This document shows, piece after piece, positions 53,865 to 62,160 of a stretch of 64,000 nucleotides of DNA. The translations under genes were made by a program, and so were the position numbers. Source of the DNA: a virus. Under the pieces are notes generated by a model. The model made no database searches, was not told the origin of the DNA, and was given only the letters and a program-made list of their open reading frames with translations. The first letter of the stretch is position 1, and each line of letters starts with the position of its first letter. The stretch lies in IMG/VR virus record IMGVR_UViG_3300007352_000013, positions 1-64,000 of that record. The stretch is one strand, 5' to 3'.

Positions 53865-54592
53865 GGTATTGTGGAGGAAAATTTAGAATAGCCAAGTCAC
53901 TTACCAATTTTTTAAAATATGTTAGAAAACAAAATCAAGTATTTGTTGATGGAATGGTTGGAGGTGGAAGTATAATAAGATTTATTGATGGAAATAGGAT
54001 AGCAAATGATAAATGCCCATATCTTATAGAATTTTATAAGGCAATCCAAAATGGCTGGAGACCAAAAGAAAATCTTTCTGAACAAGATTATAAAAGATTA
54101 CAGAAATTATATAAAGATGGGGTATGTAACGGAGAAATAGGATTCGGGCTATATTTTTGTTCTTGGGGTGGTAAATTTAATGGTGGTTATGCTAGAAATT
54201 CTAAATTTGATAAATCCTTCAAATTAGTTAACGGTCAACTTAAAGATTGCTATAAATTATCAGATTCAATAAATGACGTTAAATTTATATGTTCAGATTA
54301 TGAAGATTTATTAAAATATCATTTAAAAGTTTTTCAAGATATAAAGTCTAGGTGCTTAATATATTTTGATATTCCATATTTTGGAACTACAGAATACAGA
54401 TTTAAATTCGATCATATTCGTTTTTGGGAAGTAATTAGAGAGTATTCAACTATACACGATATTTATATTAGTGAATACGTAGCGCCAGAAGATTTTGAAT
54501 GTGTATGGAGTATGGAAAGAAAAACTAATTTAAATACTAAAGATGCATGTAAGTCAGACAGGATAGAAAAATTGTTTAAATACATGGGATAA
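53861..54592 (+). CDS. Dam-like adenine methyltransferase family protein
   Basis: 243 residues, ATGA overlap with the HNH gene. YCGGKFRIAKSL at the start, VDGMVGGGSIIRF (near 32, the SAM-binding F-x-G-x-G-type loop), GLYFCSWGGKFNGGYARN and YFDIPYFGTTEY (near 170) line up with D12-class N6-adenine methylases. The catalytic tetrapeptide is DIPY rather than DPPY, so activity may be altered. It may protect phage DNA from restriction. Confidence 0.75.
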   Translation: MRYCGGKFRIAKSLTNFLKYVRKQNQVFVDGMVGGGSIIRFIDGNRIANDKCPYLIEFYKAIQNGWRPKENLSEQDYKRLQKLYKDGVCNGEIGFGLYFCSWGGKFNGGYARNSKFDKSFKLVNGQLKDCYKLSDSINDVKFICSDYEDLLKYHLKVFQDIKSRCLIYFDIPYFGTTEYRFKFDHIRFWEVIREYSTIHDIYISEYVAPEDFECVWSMERKTNLNTKDACKSDRIEKLFKYMG

Positions 54593-54593
54593 T

Positions 54594-54806
54594 ATGAAAA
54601 AATATAGAGTCAGATATAGTGAAGTGTTAAATTATAGAGTAGACATCATTGCTAATGATCAAGAAGAGGCTAAAAAGACTTTAAAAAATATTTCTAAAGA
54701 TAAAAGGTATAGTCCAGAACTAATTTCTTCTAGTGGAGAATCCCTTGACTATATGATGGAAGTAGATGAAAATGGGGAAGATATAGAAGGGACAGATTGG
54801 TGTTAA
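54594..54806 (+). CDS. Small protein of family B, 70 aa
   Basis: One base after the methylase stop. YRVRYSEVLNYRVDIIANDQ then an EEAKKTLKNIS helix and acidic tail, as in the genes at 39569 and 44189. Confidence 0.65.
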   Translation: MKKYRVRYSEVLNYRVDIIANDQEEAKKTLKNISKDKRYSPELISSSGESLDYMMEVDENGEDIEGTDWC

Positions 54807-54807
54807 G

Positions 54808-55053
54808 ATGAAAAAAGAGCTAAGTCGTAGCCCACAAAATATAAATGGAAATACTTGGTATTACGAAGAAAATGATGGTATACATATAATTCATTCTTTC
54901 AACGGTCCCAATTTACCTATGGTAGTTCAAATTAAAATTCCTTATAAAAAACTTAGGGCGACTATGAAAAGATTAAATAAAACTAGACCGAATAGGTCTC
55001 CTGTAGTAGAAAGGGTTAAGAAAAATGGACGGAATGCAAAGATTCATAAATAA
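54808..55053 (+). CDS. Hypothetical basic protein, 81 aa
   Basis: Starts one base after the previous stop. Strands (NTWYYEENDGIHIIHSF) and a basic C-terminal helix. No family recognised. Confidence 0.6.
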   Translation: MKKELSRSPQNINGNTWYYEENDGIHIIHSFNGPNLPMVVQIKIPYKKLRATMKRLNKTRPNRSPVVERVKKNGRNAKIHK

Positions 55054-55261
55054 GATGTGGGAATGGGGTTGCGAAGTAAAACCAAAAGAGATAATTGCAA
55101 AAGAACAGCAAATAGAAAAGCAAGTCAAAAAATTACTAGAAAGACTTCACAGAATAAAAAAAACTAGACAATATAAAGATATGATTATGTTAGAATCTGA
55201 TGTATATAAGATATACAAACTGATTGAAAGATATGACGATTATATTATGAACGGGGAATAA
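55025..55261 (+). CDS. Coiled-coil protein, 78 aa
   Basis: Overlaps the previous gene by 29 bases. Long Lys/Glu helix (KEQQIEKQVKKLLERLHRIKK) typical of a coiled coil. No family recognised. Confidence 0.6.
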   Translation: MDGMQRFINKMWEWGCEVKPKEIIAKEQQIEKQVKKLLERLHRIKKTRQYKDMIMLESDVYKIYKLIERYDDYIMNGE

Positions 55262-55262
55262 A

Positions 55263-55511
55263 ATGAAAAGAGCAATTTGTGTATTAATGTGTTTTATTGT
55301 TGGTTGCAACCCATTTAATTCAACTCCATGTAAAAAATGTTCAAATAATGGTTCATTTATTAGAATGAAATTAGATGGAAGAAAATGTCAATATATATGC
55401 CATATTCATGTGTTTCGTGGAAATAAAGATAATCATATAAGATGTATTTATAATAATCTGTATCAAGAATTAGATGTTAGTTCAGATGAATTTATTTTTA
55501 TAGAGGATTAA
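55263..55511 (+). CDS. Lipoprotein-like cysteine-rich protein, 82 aa
   Basis: GGGGAATAAA precedes the ATG. Lipobox-like CFIVGC at residues 10-15 after a short hydrophobic start, then CKKC and further Cys. Probably exported and lipidated. Confidence 0.6.
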   Translation: MKRAICVLMCFIVGCNPFNSTPCKKCSNNGSFIRMKLDGRKCQYICHIHVFRGNKDNHIRCIYNNLYQELDVSSDEFIFIED

Positions 55512-55670
55512 ATGAAAAAAGTTAAATTAATATTAGAATATGATGCTGGTGATTACCATCAAAATCAATGGATATCTATCAATCCAAAAGATTGGGAAGA
55601 GTATATACAGCAGTGCGATCTATTAGCTTGCGATCTGAAGATCTTAGAAGTAAAGGTTGAACAATGTTAA
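55512..55670 (+). CDS. Hypothetical protein, 52 aa
   Basis: Starts directly after the previous stop (AGAGGATTAA upstream). KKVKLILEYDAGDY strand start and a helical middle. Ends inside the next gene. Confidence 0.55.
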   Translation: MKKVKLILEYDAGDYHQNQWISINPKDWEEYIQQCDLLACDLKILEVKVEQC

Positions 55671-56026
55671 AATTTGGAACAGCACCATTTCTTGAATGTA
55701 GCTCTAAAGGAGATAAAAGATTTAGTGCGTTCTATGCCAGACTGGAAAGATATGGTGGTAAAAGTATAGAAGAAATCTATCAAGCCAGAAAAATATTTGA
55801 GGATGGGTCTAGTGGTCTTTCATGGAAAGAAGCCAAGGGTCGTGAGCCAGTTAATAAAGAAGACGTAAGATTACTGTACGAATATCTATGGGTTGTTTAT
55901 TTTGAAGAGAATCCTTATTTATTAGAAGTTATAAAACAATTTAATGGGTTCTCAGACGTATTCGGACAACCTAATCATTGCTGTCAAGCTGAAGAAATTT
56001 ACAAGATTTGGAGTAAGTTTAGATGA
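55664..56026 (+). CDS. Conserved phage protein, 120 aa
   Basis: FLECSSKGDKRFSAFYARLE, SIEEIYQARKIF, a GLSWKEAKGR turn and the ending SDVFGQPNHCCQAEEIYKIW form a pattern seen in proteins of many phages and some bacteria; function unknown. ATGA with the next gene. Confidence 0.7.
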   Translation: MLKFGTAPFLECSSKGDKRFSAFYARLERYGGKSIEEIYQARKIFEDGSSGLSWKEAKGREPVNKEDVRLLYEYLWVVYFEENPYLLEVIKQFNGFSDVFGQPNHCCQAEEIYKIWSKFR

Positions 56027-56238
56027 AGACAAAACTTGATATAGAAATTCCAGATGAGTTAATAAACCAAAAAATAGATTCTTTAACCAAAGAGAATATT
56101 AGATTAAAGAGTGAAAATACTCGATTGAAGAATAAATTGGCAATAGCAAAAACTATATCGGAAAAAGCTAATCGTATTATAGAAGCCGTGCGAGAAGCTG
56201 GTGGATTTTGCGATGATGGTTGTTACGGAGATCATTAA
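56023..56238 (+). CDS. Coiled-coil protein, 71 aa
   Basis: ATGA overlap. Heptad-like leucine/asparagine helix (LTKENIRLKSENTRLKNKL) as in leucine zippers, then a Gly/Cys tail (GGFCDDGCYGDH). Confidence 0.62.
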   Translation: MKTKLDIEIPDELINQKIDSLTKENIRLKSENTRLKNKLAIAKTISEKANRIIEAVREAGGFCDDGCYGDH

Positions 56239-56241
56239 TAA

Positions 56242-56526
56242 ATGAATAACATTTGTTATATATGTAATATTAATCCGGGAGTGGAGTGTCCGGGTAGAAA
56301 ACCAAATGAAAGAACAAAATGTTTATCTTGTTTAAGAAAATATTTGATAGTAGAAAATATACATAATTCAATATATCAATTAGAATGTATGATAATTATA
56401 ATAAAACATAAAAATGATTGGGAAGAGCAGATAAGAGAAATCATTGAGTTTTATAAAAACAAAGAAAGAAATATTCCAAAATCTGAATTTTACAAAAGTT
56501 TATTAGAGATTAATAATGAAGAATAA
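56242..56526 (+). CDS. Zinc-ribbon protein, 94 aa
   Basis: Begins soon after the previous stop. CYIC...C near the start and CLSC (about 31-34) give a ribbon, followed by a helical acidic half. Overlaps the nucleotidase gene by 11 bases. Confidence 0.65.
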   Translation: MNNICYICNINPGVECPGRKPNERTKCLSCLRKYLIVENIHNSIYQLECMIIIIKHKNDWEEQIREIIEFYKNKERNIPKSEFYKSLLEINNEE

Positions 56527-57106
56527 AAAAACGATTTTTTTGGATATGGACGGGGTTTTAGTAGATCTTTTCTCTGGAATAGAAAAACAATTTAATATTA
56601 AAAAAGGATTTTTAGAAAGTAAACCCTACCCATGTCTCCCAGACTCTATAGATATAGCAAATAAACTATTAATGACAGAAGAATGTCTTTGGGGAAATAA
56701 AGTTAATGATGTAAAATTTTGGGAAAGCTTACCTAAATATCCTTGGTCCGATGATCTAATAATAGCTTGTTTAAATGCCAACGTAGAAGACGTGTTAATC
56801 TTAACCTCTCCATCAAAAACATGCATGTATTGTTCTAGTGGAAAAGTGGCTTGGTTGAGTAAACATTATCCATTTTTTGTTGCTTATGGGAAAATTGTAA
56901 TAGCAAATAAAAAATATTTGCTTGCTGCAAAAAATCGCGTACTTATTGATGATACAATTGAAAAATGCAAACAGTTTCGTGATGCTGGTGGAGAAGCAAT
57001 ACTTTTCCCACATCCTTACAACAAGAACTATTTCCCTAGTACAGAAAAAGGAGTTTATCAACCCAAAAACGTGGATGAAGTTATAGATATGATAAAGGAA
57101 TTATAA
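56516..57106 (+). CDS. 5'(3')-deoxyribonucleotidase-like HAD enzyme
   Basis: 196 residues. FLDMDGVLVDLF near residue 7 (HAD motif I with two catalytic Asp), ILTSPSK near 95 (motif II), K in a conserved AKNR segment and LIDDT near 144 (motif IV). The layout is that of mitochondrial/phage deoxyribonucleotidases, which remove phosphate from dNMPs. It may balance pools with ThyX and dCMP deaminase. Confidence 0.85.
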   Translation: MKNKKTIFLDMDGVLVDLFSGIEKQFNIKKGFLESKPYPCLPDSIDIANKLLMTEECLWGNKVNDVKFWESLPKYPWSDDLIIACLNANVEDVLILTSPSKTCMYCSSGKVAWLSKHYPFFVAYGKIVIANKKYLLAAKNRVLIDDTIEKCKQFRDAGGEAILFPHPYNKNYFPSTEKGVYQPKNVDEVIDMIKEL

Positions 57107-57487
57107 ATGGAATTCTTAGATAAAGTCAAGCAACTATCTCAATTAAATTCTGAAGTTTTAGAGTATCTTAAACCATTTATGGAAATATACAAAAAATATG
57201 AGACAGGACTTGCTAGTCGTAATTGCATTACAGAAATAAAAATAGAAGATGGTCTAGTGTATCTTGTAGGCGAAGAATGGTATTGTGGTGGTACTGATTA
57301 TCATGGTGATAGTTTTAATCCAGAATTATTTAGTAAAGATTTACAATACTTTGAAGACTATTTAATTTTAGAAAAAAATAAAAAATTAGAACAAGAAAGA
57401 CTTAAGAAAGAAGAAAATGAAAGACAAGCCGAAGAATATCAAAGAAAACAATATGAATTATTAAAGAAAAAATTTGAAAAGGAGTAA
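57107..57487 (+). CDS. Hypothetical protein with coiled-coil tail, 126 aa
   Basis: Starts directly after the nucleotidase stop. N-terminal helix, a strand-rich centre (GLVYLVGEEWYCGGTDYHGD) and a Lys/Glu/Gln-rich coiled coil (about 88-126). No family recognised. Confidence 0.62.
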   Translation: MEFLDKVKQLSQLNSEVLEYLKPFMEIYKKYETGLASRNCITEIKIEDGLVYLVGEEWYCGGTDYHGDSFNPELFSKDLQYFEDYLILEKNKKLEQERLKKEENERQAEEYQRKQYELLKKKFEKE

Positions 57488-57490
57488 TAA

Positions 57491-57787
57491 ATGCGTGAAA
57501 ATACAAGGGTAGCTATTGTGACAATATTGATTCTTTCATTTATTTTTACTGTTGTCGGATATCTAGGATATCATTTAAGATATGAACAAATGCATCCATG
57601 CCGACCTTATTATCCCTATCAAATTATAGGAGGAACCATAGAAACTGGAGGTAATGCATTTCACTCATATTCATTACATTTAATATATGTTAAAGGAAAG
57701 ATAAAAGATCTTGATGAAGAATGTACTGTTTCTATAAGAGTAACAGAACAAAAATATTACGATTTAATAGAGAAAAAGTTAAAATAG
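57491..57787 (+). CDS. Membrane-anchored protein, 98 aa
   Basis: AAAGGAGTAATAA precedes the ATG. One hydrophobic helix at about 7-28, then a strand-rich soluble domain (IIGGTIETGGNAFHSYSLHL). Probably anchored in the inner membrane facing outward. Confidence 0.62.
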   Translation: MRENTRVAIVTILILSFIFTVVGYLGYHLRYEQMHPCRPYYPYQIIGGTIETGGNAFHSYSLHLIYVKGKIKDLDEECTVSIRVTEQKYYDLIEKKLK

Positions 57788-57796
57788 GAGTTGTAC

Positions 57797-58804
57797 ATGT
57801 CTACATATGAATGTCCGGTGATCAAAATAAAGCTAGAGCCGCATCCAGATGCTAATTCTCTAAGCCTTGTTAAATATGGAAATTTTACTCTAGTTGTTAA
57901 GACGGCACAATGGAAAGACGGAGATCTTGCCGTTCATATTCCCGAAGACTATTGTGTTCCTGACACAGAGCAATTTGCTTTTCTTGGAAATAGTAAGAGA
58001 ATAAAACCGAAGAAATTCAGAGGAATTTGGTCTGATGGAATTTTAATAAAAGCACCAGACGGATTAGGTATTGGCGAAAATGCTATGGAAATTCTTGGTA
58101 TCAAAAGATATGATCCAGAAATTGAAATATCATTCAATAATGATAATGAGGCCGAACCTATTGGTAACTGGCCTAGGTATGATGTAGAAGGTTATAAGAA
58201 GTATGCTGATTGGTTTAATCTTGGAGAACAAGTAGTTTGTACCGAAAAAATTCATGGTGCTAGTGCGAGATTTGTTTATATTGAAAGTTATCATCATTTT
58301 CCAGAGCCAGACCCAAGAGATGGTAGTTCACCGATTGTCACTGGTAGGATGTATTGTGGTTCAAGAACTAATTGGAAGAAACAATCAGAAAAAGATCCTT
58401 GGTGGAAGGCTTTACAACAGAATCCTTGGATAGAAATATGGTGTAAAGCTAATCCGGGCTATGCGCTATATGGGGAAATATTTGGGCAAGTTCAAAACCT
58501 AAAATATGGTTGCGAACCGAATCAAATAAGGTTTGCTATCTTCGATATAAGACATGATAGGATTTGGCTAAATCACGATATAGCGAGAGATATGGGCCAC
58601 GGACTATTTTGGGTTCCAGAAATATACAGAGGTCCATTAGATCTTAATAGAATTTCTGAACTAATAGAGTGCGATAGCGTAGTAGGTGGTAAGGGTCATA
58701 TTATGGAAGGTTGTGTGATAAAGCCATTAATAGAAAGAGAATTACACGGCGGCGATAGAGTTCAGCTTAAACTTATAAGTAAGAGATATTTTAATGAAAA
58801 GTGA
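57797..58804 (+). CDS. RNA ligase with N-terminal OB-like domain
   Basis: 335 residues. Residues 1-110 form a strand-rich domain (IKIKLEPHPDANSLSLVKYGN resembles the EMAP/tRNA-binding OB opening). The ligase core has motif I KIHGASARF with Lys151, an YALYGEIFGQ motif III, EGCVIKP (motif IV) and VQLKLIS (motif V). The order matches the Deinococcus DraRnl (Rnl5) type, which seals 3'-OH/5'-P nicks in RNA strands. A second RNA ligase distinct from the Rnl1-type fusion at 47133. Confidence 0.87.
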   Translation: MSTYECPVIKIKLEPHPDANSLSLVKYGNFTLVVKTAQWKDGDLAVHIPEDYCVPDTEQFAFLGNSKRIKPKKFRGIWSDGILIKAPDGLGIGENAMEILGIKRYDPEIEISFNNDNEAEPIGNWPRYDVEGYKKYADWFNLGEQVVCTEKIHGASARFVYIESYHHFPEPDPRDGSSPIVTGRMYCGSRTNWKKQSEKDPWWKALQQNPWIEIWCKANPGYALYGEIFGQVQNLKYGCEPNQIRFAIFDIRHDRIWLNHDIARDMGHGLFWVPEIYRGPLDLNRISELIECDSVVGGKGHIMEGCVIKPLIERELHGGDRVQLKLISKRYFNEK

Positions 58805-58997
58805 TAAAGAAACATCGTGTAAGACATGCGGTAAAATATATCCAAGATGGAAATTGAATTACTCGCAAGTATGCTTAAAATGCGAGGATGAAAGTATTCC
58901 TTATAGCAATAATAGAGAAAAATGTTCTTTTTCAAATTTATTTTTCAAGCCTTTTATATATATCGGTGAAACCGTATTTAGGATTTTAAGTAAATAA
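58794..58997 (+). CDS. Zinc-ribbon protein, 67 aa
   Basis: Overlaps the ligase gene by 11 bases. CKTCGKIY and CLKC (about 28-31) form a ribbon; the C-terminal half is hydrophobic and aromatic (LFFKPFIYIGETVF). Confidence 0.65.
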   Translation: MKSDKETSCKTCGKIYPRWKLNYSQVCLKCEDESIPYSNNREKCSFSNLFFKPFIYIGETVFRILSK

Positions 58998-59000
58998 ATT

Positions 59001-59792
59001 ATGGAATTTCTAATAGAAGATTTGGTTTTTGAAGACGATATAAAAACTTTAATATCTACTCTTAAATCGAGAAATATTAAATATAAAATTTATAATAAAA
59101 ATGTTATTAATTCATCATATACAAATTTAGATATATATAAATATAAAACTTTTTGTTACGGATCATTAGAATTTATAAAAAAAATAAAGGAATTAAACAA
59201 CCCAAACCTAATTACTTCTTGTACAATAGAAAATTATGATTGTAGAATATATTATCCGCATTTTGCAGCATATAGCAGGATGAAATTCTTATTTAATCAT
59301 AATCCACAGATTGTAAAAGCTAAAGATATTAAGAAATATTTAGATTCATCTAATTTTCTTCGTCCAGCAGTAGGTTATAAACCTAACGGATTCACTGGTG
59401 GAGTATATGAATTAAAAGATCTTGAATATATTAAAAAATGTTTTAATAAAAATGATGAAATTCTCGTATGTAATAGAAAACATATAGATAATGAATACAG
59501 AATTATAGCTAGTAATAACAAATACGTTACTGGCTGTCGGTACAAAACTTCTTGTAAAGAAACTAATAAATTAGGATTTGATCCCGATCCAGTTGTTCCA
59601 GAAAATGTTATGGATTTTATTTATTTTTATCTAAAAAATATTTATTGGTATCCAGATGAAATATATATTATGGATTTTGCTCAATCTGGTCATGAAACAA
59701 AATTATTAGAAATTAATGCGCTCTCAACTTCTGGATGGTACGATTGTGATTATAATAAAATAGTTGATGAAATACTTTTATTGGAGAATTAA
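59001..59792 (+). CDS. ATP-grasp-fold protein (R2K/DUF4343-like)
   Basis: 263 residues. The C-terminal half has the ATP-grasp pattern: a basic strand, EYRIIASNNKYVTGCRY, YIMDFAQ and a LLEINALSTSGWYD segment, where E and N of L-E-I-N bind metal-ATP. The N-terminal half has a CYGSLEFIKK strand. R2K-clade ATP-grasp proteins are common in phages and predicted to attach amino acids to proteins or peptides; the substrate is unknown. Confidence 0.7.
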   Translation: MEFLIEDLVFEDDIKTLISTLKSRNIKYKIYNKNVINSSYTNLDIYKYKTFCYGSLEFIKKIKELNNPNLITSCTIENYDCRIYYPHFAAYSRMKFLFNHNPQIVKAKDIKKYLDSSNFLRPAVGYKPNGFTGGVYELKDLEYIKKCFNKNDEILVCNRKHIDNEYRIIASNNKYVTGCRYKTSCKETNKLGFDPDPVVPENVMDFIYFYLKNIYWYPDEIYIMDFAQSGHETKLLEINALSTSGWYDCDYNKIVDEILLLEN

Positions 59793-60626
59793 ATGAGTGA
59801 TTTTATATTAGAGCCTATGGTGAAATTATTAAGTCGTCCTGTGATAGATATAGATGGGCTAATGAAGTTTTTAGAAGATCATAATTCTTCATGGCCCGAA
59901 TTTCAAAAGAAGTTAGATAGTAATTTGGATTTGGGGGATAAAGACGCGGAATATATTCCAGAATTAGCTGGAAGAGTTTGTTATATGAGTTTCCCCAAAA
60001 AAGATGGTCAATCCAAGGGGAGAACGCACGAAGAGCATGTAAAACACCTTATTGAAGTTGGACATTTTTCTGTAATAGAGCATTGTAATTTTGGATTTCA
60101 AATCTGGGGAGTTTCAAGATCGTTGACTCACGAATTAGTTAGGCATCGTCATGCATCATATAGCCAATTGTCTCAAAGATATGTTGATAGCAGTGAAGTT
60201 AGATTTATCATCCCTCCAGCTATCCAAGAATTAGAAAAGCAAGACCCCAATCATCCAGTTATAAATAAATGGAAAGAATCTTGTCTAAATTCTAGATTGT
60301 TATATGAAGAAATAACCGAAAGTTTGTCAGAACTTTACAAAGATATAGAAGACAAAACAGAAAGAAGAAAAAAGGCTAGAGAAGCTGCTAGGTCTGTTTT
60401 GGGTAATGCAACAGAAACCAAGATTTTTATAACCATGAATGCTCGCGCGTTAAGACATTTCTTAACATTAAGAGCTAGTGCCGCAGCAGATAGAGAAATT
60501 CGAAATCTTGCAGTTAAGATATTTAAAATAATGGAATTAGAATTTCCTTTATTAATGCATGGTATTGAATTAATTAATTTACCAGATGGTTCTCAAGCTG
60601 TAAAAAACAATTTTAGAGAGTCTTAA
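59793..60626 (+). CDS. thyX: Flavin-dependent thymidylate synthase
   Basis: 277 residues. FSVIEHCNFGFQI, then the ThyX signature RHRHASYSQLSQRY (near 117-130) and a later GNATETKIFITMNARALRHFL region that contacts dUMP and FAD. ThyX makes dTMP from dUMP using methylene-tetrahydrofolate, FAD and NADPH. Typical family length is 220-280. Preceded by TTGGAGAATTAA. An HNH endonuclease gene follows after one base. Confidence 0.95.
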   Translation: MSDFILEPMVKLLSRPVIDIDGLMKFLEDHNSSWPEFQKKLDSNLDLGDKDAEYIPELAGRVCYMSFPKKDGQSKGRTHEEHVKHLIEVGHFSVIEHCNFGFQIWGVSRSLTHELVRHRHASYSQLSQRYVDSSEVRFIIPPAIQELEKQDPNHPVINKWKESCLNSRLLYEEITESLSELYKDIEDKTERRKKAREAARSVLGNATETKIFITMNARALRHFLTLRASAAADREIRNLAVKIFKIMELEFPLLMHGIELINLPDGSQAVKNNFRES

Positions 60627-60627
60627 A

Positions 60628-61236
60628 ATGGCAATATTTATAGATTTAACTGGTAATAAATACAACAGATTAACAGTTATAAGGCGATTAGATAATAAAA
60701 AGAGAGCAACTATTTGGTTGTGCAGATGTGATTGTGGCAATCGAGTTGATGTTTTCGCACAACATTTAAAGAACGGTCATACAAAAAGTTGTGGTTGTTT
60801 TAAAATAGAGAAAGTCACGAAATATGGACACACAACCCATAAAACAAAATCAAAAATATACGGGAAATGGGTTGATATGCACCAAAGATGTAATAATTCA
60901 AACCACAAACACTACAAGTCGTATGGTGGTCGCGGAATAACTGTATGCGAACGATGGTCGAAATTTGAAAACTTTCTTGAAGATATGGGAATTCCTAAGA
61001 ACAAAGATGAGTTAGACAGAGTAGATGTTGATAGTAACTATGAGCCGAATAATTGCAAATGGTCCACAAGAAGAGAGCAATGCAGAAACAAAAGAAATAC
61101 ATTGTACGTAAACTATAAAGGCGAAAGTATAAAATTAATATCATTGGCAGAAAAATATAATATACAATATCATCGTTTATACAATAGGGTAGTAAGACAA
61201 AGTATGTCAATAGACAATGCTTTATCACTAAATTAG
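60628..61236 (+). CDS. HNH-type homing endonuclease-like protein
   Basis: 202 residues, one base after thyX. Same architecture as the gene at 43081: IDLTGNKYNRLTVIRRL, CDCG/KSCGCF knuckles, YGGRGITVCERW, ELDRVDVDSNYEPNNCKW and a C-terminal helical DNA-binding-like segment (LISLAEKYNIQYHRLYNRV). A free-standing homing element. Confidence 0.8.
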   Translation: MAIFIDLTGNKYNRLTVIRRLDNKKRATIWLCRCDCGNRVDVFAQHLKNGHTKSCGCFKIEKVTKYGHTTHKTKSKIYGKWVDMHQRCNNSNHKHYKSYGGRGITVCERWSKFENFLEDMGIPKNKDELDRVDVDSNYEPNNCKWSTRREQCRNKRNTLYVNYKGESIKLISLAEKYNIQYHRLYNRVVRQSMSIDNALSLN

Positions 61237-61247
61237 AAAGGTTTAAA

Positions 61248-61481
61248 ATGAAAAATTGTTTTTGGATATGGCCATTTGGCCATATATGGGGTGTCAATGA
61301 AAACAATTCACATCGTAGAAAATGTGTTTTATGTGGCACAGAAAGTATAAGGGGGGTTTATGATGCGGATTGGCATTTTGATATTTCTCCTTATGTAAAA
61401 TCATTGGATATTAAAAGATTTAATAAAAGTATATTAGCTTTAAAAAAGAAGAGAAGAAAATATAATGAGAAGAATAACTAG
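61248..61481 (+). CDS. WPFGHI-type zinc protein, 77 aa
   Basis: AGAAAGGTTTAAA precedes the ATG. NCFWIWPFGHIWGV then CVLCG, one likely zinc site with the first Cys and His, and a basic tail. The interrupted gene at 44861 is its paralogue. Confidence 0.68.
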   Translation: MKNCFWIWPFGHIWGVNENNSHRRKCVLCGTESIRGVYDADWHFDISPYVKSLDIKRFNKSILALKKKRRKYNEKNN

Positions 61482-61947
61482 TTCTTATTATAATTATTAT
61501 TATAAAAATAAGATTAAACTGATAATGAAAATTATATCTAAATTTAGATATATAAATCCAGAAGAGTTAGAATCTATAGCTAGATCAGAATTATTGTATA
61601 GTATGATTTATTTTAATCAATCTTTAGGATCATTTAACACATATCTTTATATAAGAATAAGAGGAAATATTCTTAGATATATTAGGGATGAAAAAGAATG
61701 GTGTAGAAATGATGATATAGATCCAAATTTATTATTTGGTGAAAAAGATCATTGTTCTAGGAATATTTTTGTGAACGAAATACTATCATCCCTTAATCCA
61801 AGAGAAAAACAAATATTAGAACTATATTATTTAGAAAATAATACATTGAGAGAAATATCTGAAAAATTGTGTATATCAACAAATTGTGTTTTTGTTACAA
61901 AAAATAAAGCATTAAATAGAATAAAGGATACATTCTCTTGTCTTTAA
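61465..61947 (+). CDS. Sigma-70-family RNA polymerase sigma factor
   Basis: 160 residues, overlapping the previous gene by 17 bases. Region 2-like segment with FNTYLYIRIRGNILRYIRDEK (about 62-82) and a region 4 helix-turn-helix: LNPREKQILELYYLENN then LREISEKLCISTNCV and a basic final helix. Small phage sigma factors redirect host RNA polymerase to phage (often late) promoters. No anti-sigma gene is evident. Confidence 0.85.
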   Translation: MRRITSSYYNYYYKNKIKLIMKIISKFRYINPEELESIARSELLYSMIYFNQSLGSFNTYLYIRIRGNILRYIRDEKEWCRNDDIDPNLLFGEKDHCSRNIFVNEILSSLNPREKQILELYYLENNTLREISEKLCISTNCVFVTKNKALNRIKDTFSCL

Positions 61948-62141
61948 AAGATAAAATATTTGATAATTTAATTCGTATCTTGGAAAAATCCAAAGCTTTT
62001 ATAAGAAAGGATGGTCCATCAGATAAACCGTATTGCGTGTATGGTGAAGAAAGCGGAAAAAATTTTGGATGTTATTCAACTAAGGATGCGGCAGAAAAAA
62101 GATTAAAACAAATAAAGATGTTCAAACACATAAACAAATAA
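61938..62141 (+). CDS. Hypothetical protein, 67 aa
   Basis: TTG start about 9 bases after AAAGGATA, overlapping the sigma gene by 10 bases. PYCVYGEESGKNFGCYSTKDAAEKRLKQI is a pattern also found at the end of bacterial and phage proteins, including prohead-linked ones. Function unknown. Confidence 0.6.
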   Translation: MSLKDKIFDNLIRILEKSKAFIRKDGPSDKPYCVYGEESGKNFGCYSTKDAAEKRLKQIKMFKHINK

Positions 62142-62160
62142 TACTAATTGGAGAAAAAAA

